Positions 1 through 13,400 of a stretch of 64,000 nucleotides of DNA are shown piece by piece. The stretch comes from Spirogloea muscicola. Lineage: Eukaryota; Streptophyta; Zygnematophyceae; Spirogloeales; Spirogloeaceae. Where the stretch lies: the NCBI GenBank assembly GCA_009602725.1, contig WELB01000039.1:386351-450350 (forward strand). Direction: 5' to 3'. The position numbers and the translations under genes are program-made. How positions within the stretch are numbered: position 1 is the first letter of the stretch; the number at the start of each line of letters is the position of its first letter. Below the pieces are notes generated by a model. The model ran no database searches. It was not told the origin of the DNA and was given only the letters and a program-made list of their open reading frames with translations.

Positions 1-346
1 GCCCCGGCCCTCTCTCTCTTCTTCCTCCCCCCTCCTTCCCCATCTGTTCTTTCATTCCTCCGCCCTGCCTCTCCCCCTCCTTGTTCTTTCCCTCCATCCC
101 TTCCCCCCTAAAAGTTTGAGATCAAGGTACCTGGGTTTCGTGGTCAGCTCATTGCTCATGCTGTGAGGTATTAGGCTGTGGTCTTGTTGGGAATTAGCTG
201 GCTCTTGGTCTTGGCAAGCGGCTATCGAGCTGAACATTCGGATTTTGTGTTGTTGAGGTGGGCTGGCAAGCTGCTGCCTGGCTCGCATTGTGGTATTGCA
301 CTGACGGGTTCTGCTCACGTTGCTATGGGCCCTCCTTGCTTGGCAG

Positions 347-3300
347 GTTTATGTGGGCGCCAAGTGTGTGGCATTCGACTTCTCTTGGGAGGCCGCGCAG
401 GGTGTGCTCATGGGCTCCGCAGTGCTCTGGATCAACCTAGAGAGTGTGCTGGTGAGCCGCGTTGTGGACGACGCTGGTATTCTGGGCCGCGCATGCGCCC
501 TGGCTGCAAAGAAGGCTGAAGAGTCCTCACGAACCAGGCCTAGCGATGGTGCCCCGCTTGACGTTGTAGTGGGAGCCAACGGCCCTGTGCGAGCCAGGTA
601 AGAATGTTCGAAGGCCTGACAATGTATACCTTGGACTGAGGATGTCATTGCTGGAATCTTGATTAGTTGCTTCCCTTGATGCTGATGTACTGAAATGTTA
701 GCTCGTATCTCAAATTCTGGGAGTGCACAAGCCGGCTTAGCATCTTCTCAATTTGCAAATAAGCACAAGGGGCTGACGACCAAACTCACTTGAATTGCTC
801 GCCCGCTGGTCGCCTGTCTGCATGGGACGCCAACAGCAACACGGACCCTGTCTCTGCGGCAGCACTGCTGAAGGAGGGCCGGCTGCGGGGTGACAAGGGC
901 GTCCGTGTGGAGCGCGATGTGAACCAGCGAAGCTACCTGATGCGCGCCGTCGCGCTCGCGCGCCAGGAGCTTTTTGTCATCTCCATTGGCTTCATGTGTC
1001 TCGGTGTGACCTCCACATCTGGCCTCATCCTCCCCCACTACCAGGTGCTCCTCCCTGCGAAGTTATGTATGTGTTTTTAAACTGTTGCATTTATATATGT
1101 ATTCTCTTCGAGTCTGTCAACTCACCTCCCCTTGCCTAAGTGCTACAAATTTTTATCATGTCTGCGCACCAAGGCCTTTCTAAGGCTGGTTCTCTAATGT
1201 GCACCTAATACATGTTGATATTTTGTCCAGTATTCAAATTTTACTGCTGTGACATCAAGAAAGATCCTGCTGCACTGTGCTACTTGTTTCAACTCTCTGT
1301 TGTGTCCCTTCTATGTTGTCATGTGGATGTACTCTGAAGCCAGAGCTGCACATGCATTGTTGCAGGGCAGGATCCTAGACCAGGTGATCAAGCACAACCC
1401 ACGCGAATTCGACGCGATGTCCTACTCATGGTGGTCTTCAGCCTGGTGACCGGCATATTCGGGGGCATCCGCGGCCTTTGCTTCAGCGTTGTTGGCAAGC
1501 GTGTGCTCAAGACACTGCAGGACCGCCTCTTCCAGGGGGTCATCATCCAGGATGTTGCTTACTTTGACGCCACAACATCGGGCGAGGTCAGCAATCTGCG
1601 CTGCCCAAGCTCCTATTTGATGATGTTCTTTTTTCTTCTTTGATTGTTGCTTACTCGCTCTTGGAGTCTCACACGCTGACTTTTTGTATGGTCCTGGTCC
1701 ACTATTATGACTGACTACCTTGTCGTCTTGGCGGCCATGTTGGCAGCTGACCAGTCGGCTGACCAATGACGTGTCGTCCATGGCGGAGCCGCTCAACTGG
1801 ATGCTGTCCACCCTGCTGCGCAACGTGCTGGGCCTGACAGGCGGCTTCGTCATGTGCTTTTGGACGAGCTGGAAGCTCAGCATGCTTGCTTTCACCACGA
1901 TGGCGCCCATCATGCACATCACCGCCGTCTACTCCCGCTGGTCGCGCGAGCTCAACCGCAAGCGTTATGCAGTAAGTGAGGCGGTTGCAGCTGGCAGCGG
2001 AATATGTTCTTTTACTGTGTCGTGTTATGTTATATTTTTTTGAGTTTTTGTATTATGTAGCTCTAGTTTGCTATTCTTCTTCCTACTCTGAGTCTTGTTG
2101 ACTCTGTGACTAGTCCCCTGTTGCTTTCCACACAGTAGTAAGGTCTCGAGGGGACTGTTTGTTGCTCTCACTCCAGGTTCTTGCGGAGGCCAACTCAGCA
2201 GCTTCTGAGGCGCTGGGCAATATACGCACAGTGAGGGCTTTCTCCACTGAGGACACTGAGGTCGAGCGTTTTCAGAGCAAGACATATGGGGCCATGCAGA
2301 AGGGCGTCCGGGATGCCTTTGCCTACTCAGGGGCAGTGGCCATCAACAACTGGCTAGACCTCGGCGCATCTGTGCTCATCCTCTGGTATGTCTGGTCGGA
2401 GCATCTCCTTCCCCCCTCTTTGTGAAGTCTGTTGATGCAGAAGAGCAGCAATAGACCCTTTCCTCCTGGTTGAGGCATGCACATGGGCCTTAGACTCCCT
2501 GAGCTTCTGTTGGCCAGAGATAATCTATGGCTTGATATTGGAGATATTATTTTAGTATGAGAACGCATTGAAGGTTTTGGCTGCCTGAAGTCTACAACAT
2601 TGTTGCTCGTGCAGGTATGGCGGCGTGTTGGTGATGGATGGGAAGCTATCGGTCGGGAAGCTGATCACCTTCCAGCTCTACTGGAACCTCATCCAGTCGG
2701 GCTACCAGAGCATCATGTCAGTCCTCATGTCGCTCACGCGTGCGGCGGGGGCGGCCCAGCGCGTGCTCTCGCTGATTGACGCTCTGCCTGATATCGACCC
2801 CAACTCGGGCACAAAGGTCAGGCGCCAGCATTGAGCGGCAGCCTCTGCTTTCTGCCTGCACCCGCTGTTATTGCATGCATGCATGGCAGTATGCTCTGTA
2901 AAGGAAGCAGCTCAGGCTTGTGACTTTGAGCCTGCGTGAGTGGCAGCTCTCTAGCGTGGAAGGCGAGCTCAAGTTGGAGGACCTGCACTTCCACTACCAG
3001 ATGCGGCCGCAGCATCCGGTGCTGCAGGGCGTCAGCCTGACCATTCCTAAGGGCAGCGTGTGCGCCCTCGTCGGGCGGTCAGGCGGCGGCAAGTCCACAC
3101 TTGTGCACCTTCTCATGCGCTTCTACGACCCCGTCAAGGGCTCCATCTTGCTGGATGGCTGGGACTTGCGGAGCCTCAACCTGAAGACAGTCCATCAGCA
3201 CATGGGGCTGGTGGCGCAGGACACGCAGATGTGGGCCTCCTCCATTGAGGAGAATATCACATATGGCCTTCCTTCGTACACTCAAGAGGAGCTCGAGAAT

Positions 3301-4419
3301 GCCGCCAGGTCCATCAGTTGCCAGGAGTCACATAGTCTTCTATTGCTGCAAGCGCTATCAATAATCACTATCAGAGCTACCACTGATCACAGTCAACAGT
3401 TTTGGTTTGCAACAATTGTGTGTGACAAATCTGCATGCCTTGACCTTGAACACCGTTCATCTTACAGTGGCTGATGTATCGAGTGTATCTTGCTTTGTCA
3501 TGTCATTAGGAGTGCAAATGCACATGACTTCATCATGAGATTTCCTGAGGGCTATGCAACCCGAGTTGGCGAGCGGGGCGTTCGCCTATCTGGCGGTCAG
3601 CGACAGGTCAATATCTTTGCACCTCATGACCTGATCACTCTTTCACCTGATCATGTGCCCCTCCTGCATGTACCCATTATAAATGCCACCTACTTCACCT
3701 CGTCGCTGTGATTTTTTTGTGGATATGCTGTGGCAAACATTGGCAATCAAAATGTTATCCTCGTTAAATCAGGTTCTGCTGTGAACATGGTGGCATATGT
3801 TGGTTGCAGCGTGTGGCTATCGCAAGAATGTTGCTCCGCAAGCCCAAGATATTGTTGCTTGACGAGGCAACGTCCGCCCTGGACACTGAGAGTGAGGCGC
3901 TGGTCCAGGCAGCCTTGGACCGGCTCATCTCAGAGGGCAACCGCACCGTGGTGCTGGTGGCCCATCGGCTGTCCACAGTCAGAAATGCGGACATGATTGC
4001 GGTCATCGACAAGGGTGCAGTAGTGGAGCAGGGCACACATGACGAGCTTCTCCAGAAAAGTATGTACACACACCCTCATCTCTCCTGATTGTAGAACAGT
4101 AGATGCAGGGTGTAGCTCAATCCTGGCATACTCAGTGCCCTGAAAGTATCAGTTAAACAGATGTCTTATATCTTGGTAATGACCGCTGCTCAAATTCCTG
4201 TCGTGTCTCTCCTTTGCTTAGTGAAGAGTTTTCTGGTGTAGTCTGTCTGTCCAAGTCACTAGTGTTTATTGCCTCTGCACATTGTATATTGCAGAGGATG
4301 GAGTGTACGAGAAGCTAGTCAGGCGACAGTTGCAAAGGACGGCCAACACATTAGACGAGACAGGAGTGGACACTTCAGACGTTATAAGTTCCCTCTTAGA
4401 TGAGCCTCGAAAGAGATGA
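347..4419 (+). CDS. ABCB-type ABC half transporter, multi-exon
   Basis: Predicted membrane exporter with one transmembrane domain and one ATPase domain. Exons I can place approximately: 347-597, about 790-1043, 1366-1588, 1747-1972, 2176-2383, 2615-2815, about 2929-3307, 3513-3606, 3810-4059 and 4294-4419. The ATPase half is complete: Walker [10 protein letters not shown] (near 3075), Q-loop VAQDTQMW (near 3215), signature VRLSGGQRQ (near 3585), Walker [13 protein letters not shown] (near 3855) and H-loop AHRLS (near 3960). The C-terminus ends LLDEPRKR at a TGA at 4417-4419. The membrane half lies in the 5' exons (for example [20 protein letters not shown] at 1438). The reading frame shifts by one base near 1423-1427 inside an otherwise continuous exon, and the splice phase into the 790 exon does not fit cleanly; both suggest single-base sequence errors or a damaged allele. 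The start codon is not identified. Family resemblance is to TAP/ABCB half transporters; substrate and membrane are unknown. Confidence 0.85.
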
Positions 4420-5645
4420 GAAAATGTACATCACTCCTTAATGGTTCCAGGTACAGTCAAGCAGTAGCACAAATGTGCAACAAGCCACAGGATGGCTGCC
4501 AGATTGGGCAGCTCAGTGGCTGCTAGATTGGGCAGCTCAGTGGCTCTGTTTGCATGGCCATATTGGCCAGCTGGGATGTGCTCCTTGAGCTCTGTCACAT
4601 GCACTGGCCGGCCACCTGAATCACATCACTTGGTAATTTGACGCACTTAGTTGCTCAAGGTGCTAGTTGCCCTACTGGACAATAGCATCATAATGTCAGG
4701 CTTGTGTACTCTATGTGCTGAGGACGGTAGATAAAGGTTTTGACATTTCAGATCACACCATGAAACACCACGCTTTAGGTGCCCAGCAAAGACTGGTTGG
4801 GCAGCAGAGACGTAGTCACTAATGATGCACCTAAGATGACAGTGGCTTGATTGGCCTCTTGATTGCAACTGGAACCTTGCATTTTTGGACAATACCAGAC
4901 GCCTGCTAGCAGTCACCTCACTGTCTGTCTCTTCCATTGCATTTTGGGCAAGCAAGCTTGCCAGTCAGTGTCCCTGCCATATTTAGAAGTATGAGTCACA
5001 CGTTATGAGGCTGGCTTGATTGGGCAGTGATATCTATGACTGTGTGGAACATTCAGCCTTTGTCCAGCATGGTTTAATTCTTTGAGTTGTCAAGTGGCCT
5101 TAATGCAGGCAGTCTCTTTCAGCGGTACCTAGTGATTACAGACGCTTGCTCAGCATGCGGGATTGTCTGGGTCACCAATCATCAGATTGCAAGCTCAATA
5201 TGTTGTGCTTGATGAGCAAAATTATCAGTAACATGGAGGGCCAGAAGCGGCAAGCAGCAGCTGAGGCAGCAAGGGATGGCTGCTGCGAAGTCACAGCCGA
5301 TGGACACAGGCTGGAGACAATATTAGCCCTTGCATGCACCTGTGCTTGTGTGCACGGGCTTTGCCTGCTCTAAGATTATAATGATTGGAGTCAATATTAC
5401 ATGCTGCCCTCTTGCTAGCCCTCACTGCTACTTTGCCCTGTTCCGAGCAATTGCAAGTTTGCAAGAAATTGACCTTGACTTAGGCTGTCAGGCTGGCATT
5501 GAACTACTAACTTCTTTTCAGCTCGTAATCATTAGCAAATCACTCACATACTTGTACACCCACTCATAGAGTAGAAAGTCCTGTACAGAACTCTGGTCAG
5601 CTCAGGCGTTCACATTGTGTGCTGCAACGTGTTCCACGGGCTGCC
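4420..5645. other. Intergenic region with a short tandem duplication
   Basis: No convincing gene. It separates the ABC transporter end from the convergent WDR83 end, so it holds two 3' UTRs. At about 4493-4541 a 24 bp unit containing AGATTGGGCAGCTCAGTGGC is repeated twice in tandem with one change. Small ORFs here show no recognisable motif. Confidence 0.5.
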
Positions 5646-8198
5646 TCAGCGTTTCCAAACAGCCACGGAACCATCCACCGATGATGAGAGCAGGCAGCAC
5701 TCCTTGGGGTGATAGGACACACCTGTCACCTGCAACCAGTGACTCCTGATGTTTGAGAAGCTTCCTGCTGCAACTATGGCATCACAGACTTGCACAACCT
5801 CAGCCCTCCTACCCGCTGTGCATGCACAACATTGCTCTACTGAACTCCCAGGTGTGAGACACAAGACGAGCACGACTTTTGCATTATCCTGCAATCGTGC
5901 AAGATCCAGCAGCATCTCAGGCTTGAATCCTGGCATACCGCTGCTGTATGGCCTTTGATTGAAGTCATCCTGGCGTCCACAAGGTCCCAGAAGCAGATCC
6001 GTCCATCCTCAGATCCACTGATGACATGCGCGTCCGTGTTGCTCAGGCAGCTGTCGAGCTTGTATGACTGCACAGAGCAAGCCTCCCTGCTCAATAGATG
6101 GTCAGGCTACTCATCAGCTACAGAGCACAAGAATCACAGGAACCCAAGAGCACCTGAAGCCCAGGTAATCTACAATGAGGCTTAACAAGGATCAGCAATT
6201 GTATTGTGTCGTCAGTGCAGCAGAGCATGGCCTGCACACTCTGATGACAATAAAGTGAATGCCATCACTTCCTTGCGCAACGACCTGTCCACAAGTGGCT
6301 CGCACATGCCTCGGCAGCCCTTTATTACAGCTGAGCTAGCCATCACCCACCTCATTCACATGTCCTTTGTACTCGTTCAAGAGTTCGCCTGATGCCCTGC
6401 CATGAGGTCAGACACCTGTCAATTGCAAGGCTATACACCACATGTTGTAACCAGCTCTTGGGAGCAGGCTGTAGATACAGCCCAATCACGGTGCTGCAGG
6501 ATATTCGCAGCTGCCCTTGGTCCAGACGCCGCATGCTGTCCCCAGGGGGCCTCACTTGTCGAGTAGCCGCACAGTGCTGTCCAGGTAGCCGGCAAGGACG
6601 CAGTTGCCGTCGTTGGAGAGGCTCACGCTGGTCACTGGCCGGCCCAGATGGTCGGAGACCACCCTACACAGAGCCAGATGGTGAAGCAGGGCAACAGGCT
6701 GAGCCAAACGACGCATCAAGCTGCATCTCCATTCCTACTGTCTCTACTATTACCTAAGATTAAGATGTGGTTGAAGTCCTCAGCTCCAACCAGATAAAGG
6801 ATGTGCTGCGAGGAAAAAGCTGTTGCAAACGTTCTGGGTTGCCTTTGCAAGCTATCCAGCTACTTGTAAGAGAGAAATGCATCTAAGAGGCCCATGCTTC
6901 ACCATTACCGGCCCATGCGGATGTCAAGTGACCGGACGGAGCCGTCAATGCTGCCGGCAACAATCTCCGACTTGGTCAGCGCCACCGACGATACACTGTC
7001 GCTGAACGGGTCGATCACCTGCTCTGCTCGTACAGAGCTCGCATGTCAGGTGCACGCGAACAGACTCTCCCACGTGTCAATCACAGCACTTTGCCAGCTG
7101 CTTGCAAGACATTCATTGTCGGTTTTTCAGCATTGCAGGCTGGCAAAATTTGCACAGAGACGAAGCGCTGAGGACTTATTGACATGGGCTTCAGTGCACT
7201 TATGTAGTCAGCAGTCAACATTACTACATGCATGTCCGTTCTGAAACTGCATCTCACAGGGGCGGCGCAGGAAGCAGCTGTGGCAGCAGGGGAGTGCGGA
7301 CCTGGATGGGGTCGATGCTGCGCGAGCGGCAGTCCCAAGCCCTGACGCTGCGGTCGTAGCCGCCGGTGACGACCACCGCGGACGTGTCGCTGAACTTGAC
7401 GGCATTGACCTGCGGCAGGCCAGTGCCAGCTGCAATAGATCAGCCTCGCCGTTGGAGCGCTACAGGCTGAACTTGAACTCGGGCGGCCCGACAACGGCCC
7501 CTGAGCCTGAATTACCGGACCCCCTCATTTCGAAAGCCTGGGCCGGGACCCATATGTAGGCAAGCCTGACGAAATGGCCGCGCTGTGGTGCTAATGGTCA
7601 CGCCTTGGTGCCAGGGCGCTCTAAATCTAACGCTATTTCTGAACCCCAGCTCGGACTAAGTGGGAACGTGGCAGGCAGCGGCCCCCCAACACCTTCCCAC
7701 AGCAGGGCGCTTGCGAGCTCCCAGTGCTTCCAGATGAATAACCCCACACACTCTAGCGAGCAGCGAGAGCGACGTGGGGATCCTGACCTCGCCGTCGTGG
7801 CCGCGGAACTTGCGCACCACGCGCGTGGTCGCGACGTCCCACAGGAACACCTGCCGGTCGCCGCCGCACGACGCCAGGCTGCCGTTGTCCCTGCAGCCGC
7901 AGTCGATGGATTCAAGGGTTTGGGGTTTAGGCCTGTGCTGCATTCAGCGCCCCAGAAGCTCCGCCACGGAATGCTTCGCCGCGGCGGGCAGGGGGGCGGC
8001 GGCGGCAGAAGCGCATACCCGGCGGCGGCGACGTCGCGGACGTCGCGGCCGTGGCCGAGGAAGGCGGCGACGGCGGCGCCGCGGTGCGGGTTCCACAGGC
8101 GCACGGCGCGGTCGCGGCCGCCGGTGAGGCAGTTNGAGATAGCCGCAATGGGCGGAGGCTGCAAAGTTGATTGGCACCTGGCCCTTGGCGACCGCCAT
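5646..8198 (-). CDS. WDR83: WD40-repeat scaffold protein, WDR83/MORG1 family
   Basis: Seven-bladed WD40 propeller protein. In animals the family scaffolds MAPK signalling and associates with the spliceosome. Eight exons with GT-AG ends fit: 8198-8019, 7890-7788, 7409-7302, 7018-6909, 6663-6556, 6396-6351, 6067-5939 and 5729-5646, giving about 289 residues against roughly 315 for the human protein. Blades seen in order: NCLTGGRDRAVRLWNP, SLASCGGDRQVFLWDV, VVVTGGYDRSVRAWDC, IVAGSIDGSVRSLDIR, CVLAGYLDSTVRLLDK, HVISGSEDGRICFWDL and LLSSSVDGSVAVWK. The insertion GELLNEYKGH and the blade order match MORG1 rather than a generic WD40 protein. An ambiguous base at 8135 coincides with a one-base frame change between HCGYL and NCLTGG, so a base is probably missing from the assembly. 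The start at 8198 (MAVAKGQV) is the first in-frame ATG and is tentative. Intron 1 holds a short TTTAGG-like tract at 7916-7931. It is divergent from the patatin-like gene. Confidence 0.9.
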
Positions 8199-8340
8199 GG
8201 ACCACCCGCAAAGTGCCGCCGCCGGCGCCGGCGCCGGGCTGAGGGGTCTCCCACGTGCCCTGACCTCTTCAGCAGCGCCGGACAGCCAACACAGGTTCAC
8301 CTAAGTGTAGGCAAATTTCGAAGCGGCGACGAAACGTGCA

Positions 8341-10074
8341 ATGGCACTCGAGGCGCCGCCGCCTCCGCCGCCGCCGCCACCGCCGCCGCCTCCGCCGCCG
8401 CGCGGCCGCTGCTGAGCTTCCCAGGCGGGTGGGCGCCAGAGCTTCCCGCGCAGCCGCGCCAGCCATGGCCCCACGACGGCGGGCGAGCCTTGGCGCTCAC
8501 CACGCGGCGCGAGCTGCGGGGCGCTGCAGGGGCATGTTCTTCTACTGGCAGCTGGGCGCGGCGGCGGGCCTGGCGCAGCGCTACGACCTGGGCGCTGTGG
8601 ACATGGCCGGCGCCAGCGCCGGCGCGCTCGCCGCCACGCTCGCCGCCTGCCGCGTCGACGGCGCCGCCGCCGCCGAGGCCGCGTTCCAGCTCTCGCTCGA
8701 CCACAAGGTCTGGGACAACCCCGCCGGTACGCAGCGCCCAAGGCCGCGTGCGCCGGCTCCCAGAGGACCTGCCACTGCCGCCGCCGCCTTCCGCCGCTGC
8801 CCATGGCTGCCGCTACTACTCGCTGGTCACAGCAGCTCGCTCTGGCCGCCATGCACGCAGGCCTTGGAGGCGTCTGGGGCGGCCTGATACGCCTCTGGCT
8901 GCAAGGCCTGCTGCCCGCCGACGCCGCCGAGCGCTGCTGGGGCCGCCTGCACCTCTATGTTGTCCACCTCCCCAGCATCCAGCACCGGCATGCACGCCTG
9001 CCCGGCCGCACTGCCCTTGCCCCGCTGATATAAGTTACCGCCAGCTTTGCGCGCCCAGCTGATAAGCGATGCACCTCGAATGCTCAATACCACAACTTCC
9101 ATGTCGTCGTCAGGTGTTGGGTTCTGAGGTGCATCCGGGGACACGGTTCTTGAGCCAGACGTTTGATAGCTGTCCACCTCGGCCTGGCCTGTTGCACGCG
9201 CACGCAGGAGCGCTGGCTTTGCAAGGCAGTCATTCACCGACTTCGCCAGCCGCGACGACCTCATTGACTGTTGCCTGGCATCCGTGCACATACCCTGGTT
9301 CATGGACGGCCACCCGTGGGCGCACTTCCGCGGTCGGCGCTCTCTTGATGGCTCACTTTTCGCATCAAGGTTGCTTAATGTCTTCTGGACTCCACCCTCA
9401 ATGTATCCGGATCCTCGCGCCATGCTTCAGTCAGTTGTTAGACAGCTCGCAGTGGCTTGTGCTGAAACAAGTCATTATTCGTGTGACACGAAGCACCACA
9501 GGCTGAGTACAAGTAGTCAGTCACCTAGCTATGTGGTACACTAGCGTGACAGCCAATCAAGCTGCCCCTGTGTTGGTCTTGGCATCACTGACTTCACGAA
9601 TTTTGGGTTGCACTGTTGCTGCTTCCACAGGCAGGATCTAGCTTTGGGTGGCAGCCGGCCAACGGTCTGGCTTGATTACACTGACGATCCGGTATGGCCC
9701 CTTGCTGGTCATCTATCTTGTCCTTCAGTGGCTGGAGTTGCCTCCTGTCTGTTGCTTGTGAGATGAAAGATGCCGCAGAGAATGTCTCCTTATCCTGCGG
9801 TGATCGAGTACAGTGCTATGATATCATGTCTTTGCGTCGTTGCCTGAGAAAGCAGACCAATGCATGCAGGCCATGAAGAAGGACCGCCTCCAGTTCCTCA
9901 GCCTTGGTGCCAAGGGTGAGGGCCCCAGCCGCACGTGGCAGTGGATCGAGGACATGATGGCCGCTGGCGAGCTTTTTGTCTCAAGGGCCCACCAAGATGG
10001 CTCGCTTGCTCCGCTCCATTCTGCAGCCCTTAATGGCAGACATCATGGAGCAGAGCAACGAATCTGACTTATGA
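8341..10074 (+). CDS. Patatin-like phospholipase (PNPLA family)
   Basis: Predicted lipid acyl hydrolase. The nucleophile elbow is seen as GASAGAL (near 8610), fitting GXSXG with the active Ser. The oxyanion segment is assembled by splicing 8428 to 8530, where LLSFPGG joins GMFFYWQLGAA. Further exons: 8530-8726 (ends HKVWDNPAG), about 8860-8965 (GLIRLWLQGLLPADAAERCW), about 9230-9369 (DFASRDDLIDCCLASVHIPW, then RGRRSLDGS, a DG that can serve as the catalytic Asp) and about 9865-10074 (KKDRLQFLSLGAKGEG). A further small exon is likely near 9632-9690 (VWLDYTDDP). The start is doubtful: the ATG at 8341 runs into a CCG repeat in a different frame from LLSFPGG, so the repeat length may be wrong in the assembly. 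The last codons could end at 10067 or 10074 depending on frame. It shares a roughly 140 bp divergent upstream region with WDR83. Confidence 0.75.
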
Positions 10075-10433
10075 CAATGACCCGGATTTGAGATTGATTT
10101 TCCAATCAAGCCGCGTTTGACAGTACTCACATTGTTTTACCGTGTGGCCGCGGTTGACAAAGTCATAGTCATGCGACGCTGTACACTGGTGGCATTTGTG
10201 GGCTCTTTACTGCTCCCTTGTGTCAATCCACACCGGCCACTCCACATCGGTCAATCCTCAAGGCTGCAAATGCAGTAAAGGCCAAGTCAGCATTAGTAGG
10301 AGCACTGCTTTACTGATTCATGACCTGCCAACTAATAAATGAGGAGCACTGCCATGGCATGGGATGAGGATTGGCAGGCCAGATCACGGCTCTCACGCTG
10401 CAGCATGCCAAGAAGGAGAATGACTTGCACCTG
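10075..10433. other. Convergent intergenic region, nothing recognised
   Basis: AT-richer spacer between the ends of the patatin-like gene and TERT, which converge here. I see no ORF, RNA gene or repeat in it. Confidence 0.5.
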
Positions 10434-13400
10434 TCAATACAGGATATCCTTGAAGAGGCTGGACCGGTCGTCGGACATGGCGTTTATGAGAATTGGGTCC
10501 GTGGCAATCGCTCTCAGCCGCGTGCTCGACAGCAGGTTGCTCATGAGCGTGAGCAGGCTTGCGTAGCGTGCCTGCTTCCGCTTCAGCACCCTGTAGAAGG
10601 CCCGGCAGCCCAGAACTTCCATATGTGTATCCGAGACAGCACCCTGCCCTGCAGCCACGGCTGCCAGCCGCAGCCTGTTCTGAACAAGGGCGTGCATGTA
10701 CCTGGCTCATGAGCAGACGTGCCATGTACTGGCTGTTACTTAGGCAATCTATGCGTTGGTCACTAAGCACAGGTCTTGAGGTGCTTATTGGACAAGATGA
10801 GGAGTGCCCAGCTTGCAGCTGAGTCGAAACATCTTGCTCTGCAGGCAAACGATTGAGCTTCGGAAGAGACCCGCAGCTGGATACTGGCTCATCAAGTCAA
10901 GGTCCAAGTCTCCTTCTCACCTTATTGCCTGCAATATAGCATTGAAGAAAAAGTTTGGGTTCTTGGCCACGCCGACGTTCATCGAGTGCATGTAGGCGTG
11001 GAACTTCATGGCGCACAGGAGGAAGGCCTGATAAATATTGAGCCGCACTGTGGCGGGCGAGTTGATGGCTGGGTCATAGAAGAGAGGGTGGCACTTGGGC
11101 CGCAGGTACAGCCGCAGCTTTGCAGCCATGGCCAGGCCCTGGAATCTGCCGCATGCCACGTTAATAGAGGAGCTGATGTGGTCGCCGCAGTACCTGTTCA
11201 CAAAATAGCTAGTGCTTGTCAAGTACAACCAGCAGAATCATAGCATGGAGCATCTGAAGTAGGAAGTCTTCATTTGCGAGGGCCTCGCATATTCGCCAAG
11301 CTCCATGAGGGCAGCAACACAGATGCATTTCCCCAATGTTGTCTCAGTTGTGCACCTTGTGTAGTCAGCCTGAACCTCCAGCGAAGCGCAGTTGATCAGC
11401 AGACCACTCCATGGAATGAAGCGCTCCCCTGTTCCATCAACGTACTCTTTGGTGGCAATTGGCTTGGCCCCCAGAGACAGCGGGAAACTGACACGGGTCT
11501 TGCCTTGATTAGCTCGACAGCCGTAGTCCTCAAACCCCCTGTGCATCAATTCCACATAGGAGGCAGCTTTGGCCGCTGAAGTCGACACAAAGAGCGAGTC
11601 ATCAATCAGCCGCAGGAGCAGAAATGCTGAGCTTCTGCTTGAAGCTGACGCCTGATCGCAGCTTGGCTGCTTGGCAGAGGGAGGAATTGTACATCCAGCG
11701 AGCAAGATCAGGGGGTCTTCATGACCGATGCCGGCAGCTTCTGGATAGCCCGCCTGCTCTTTCATGGTCGCTGAAGGCAATTCCTCCATCTCAGAACTTA
11801 AAGTACCAGCAGTGCCTCCCTCATGCACGAGCTGCGGGAGCAGCATGTGCCGCTCAAGGTGGCCATAGAAGAGGGAACACAGGAAGGGCGACAGAATGGA
11901 GCCCTGCGGGATGCCGACCTGTTGGCGGAAGAAGCTCTTGCCAAGCATGACCACATTCTCCGTCACGTGCTGGTGGTGGAGCTGGAGGACATGGCGCCTC
12001 GTCAGCATCCGAGAGGACCCCTGTCGACCACACACAACAATTGTTGAGAGTCTGCTTGGTGTGCCCTCTTTCTCACAAGTAGGGTCAGAATCATTGGATA
12101 GGGGAGATGGTATTTGTGAAGCCAACCTGGTCTATGAGAATGCTGCACTTCTGCCTGAAGAGCTCCACGTTTGGCTGGTCCAGCTTGGTTGTCACGGCAC
12201 GCTTGTAGAAGGTCATGATAGACTTTTTCGTTGCTTGCAACTTTGTGTACCTCTGAACACAGTACTGGTCATTCTCTAAGAAGCTCTGCAAGATAGAGTC
12301 AAACCATGAAGACATCATCTTCTAGGCACAAGCTGTCCTCTTTCACATATATGAGTCACGTGAGCTCGTCTTACATGGAAGCATACTGAGGCAAGTGGTT
12401 GTGTCAATATTCCATCATGCCAGGTGCTGGACGAGCTTTGAGTGCACTTGAAAGTGGATGAACTCAACTCCAAGGTACTGCAAGCTTACCTCCACAACCT
12501 GGCAGAGCTTCTTTTGACTGACAGAGTCAAAGGCTTTTGCCACGTCACAAACAGCTAGGTAGAGCATAGGCAGTTCCCCTGCGGCCTTCTTGAGTGACAC
12601 GATGAAAGCCTTTAGCCGCTTGTGAATGTCATCGTATCCAAAGACTGAATAACCCAGACCCTCTTGTTGCTGCTTAGCCTCTTGCTGGAAGCATCCATGG
12701 ACATCCTTCAAGCACGAATTGATTGCCTTGAAAGCCACCACAACTGATTGTTCTCGTTTCCTAGTTTGGGCTGAGCTTGACTTCGACTTTCGCCCAGCAT
12801 GCTCCTTGAAATTGCTGGGAGATGGCAAGAGTGAGACATGTTGCTGTTCACTGAGAGAATCCAAACAAATGCCAGTACTGGCAAGAGGGAGGGCGCTTCC
12901 AATCTCGTCAACACTAGCTGTGATGGGTGAGCTTGCTCGGAAGGTTGATGTACTCTTCTGAGCTGCTACCTTTGTCTTTTGAGCACCCCTTTTGAATATG
13001 CTGGCAAGGGACCTTCTTCTGATGTGGAATGTAGCCTGAGTCTTTGCGCTGAGATTGGCAAGAGGTCGAACTCCATTGATTCTGGGTAACAGCCTCACTC
13101 TAGCAAAGCCAAGCCTCCGCTGCTGCAAGGATGAATATGCCATCAGCTTCCCCGATCAACATCAGCCTCTTGCGAGCCCATATACTTAGTCTAGCTGCAA
13201 GTCTGCCGTGGTCAGGACAGCATCATATGGGGTAAGAACAATGAAGGTGTAGAGCAATGTAACCAGCTCGTTCTTTTGCTAAAGATATCCTCAAGCTCTC
13301 TTAAGGTCATTGTCACAGGCCTCTGGTATCTGCTCCCTACGTTTGACCTCACGATTTCCCTTGCCGTAATCCAGTCAAACCTTCCTACAAAAACAGGCGA

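Noticed and set aside
7605-9062. 485-codon open frame on the plus strand
   Set aside because: It is antisense to the WDR83 exons and out of frame with most patatin exons; GC-rich shadow.
10434-13150. Reverse transcriptase signature as a LINE or group II element
   Set aside because: Motifs T, QFP and the TERT-type C-terminal extension are present and the B' motif is TERT-like.
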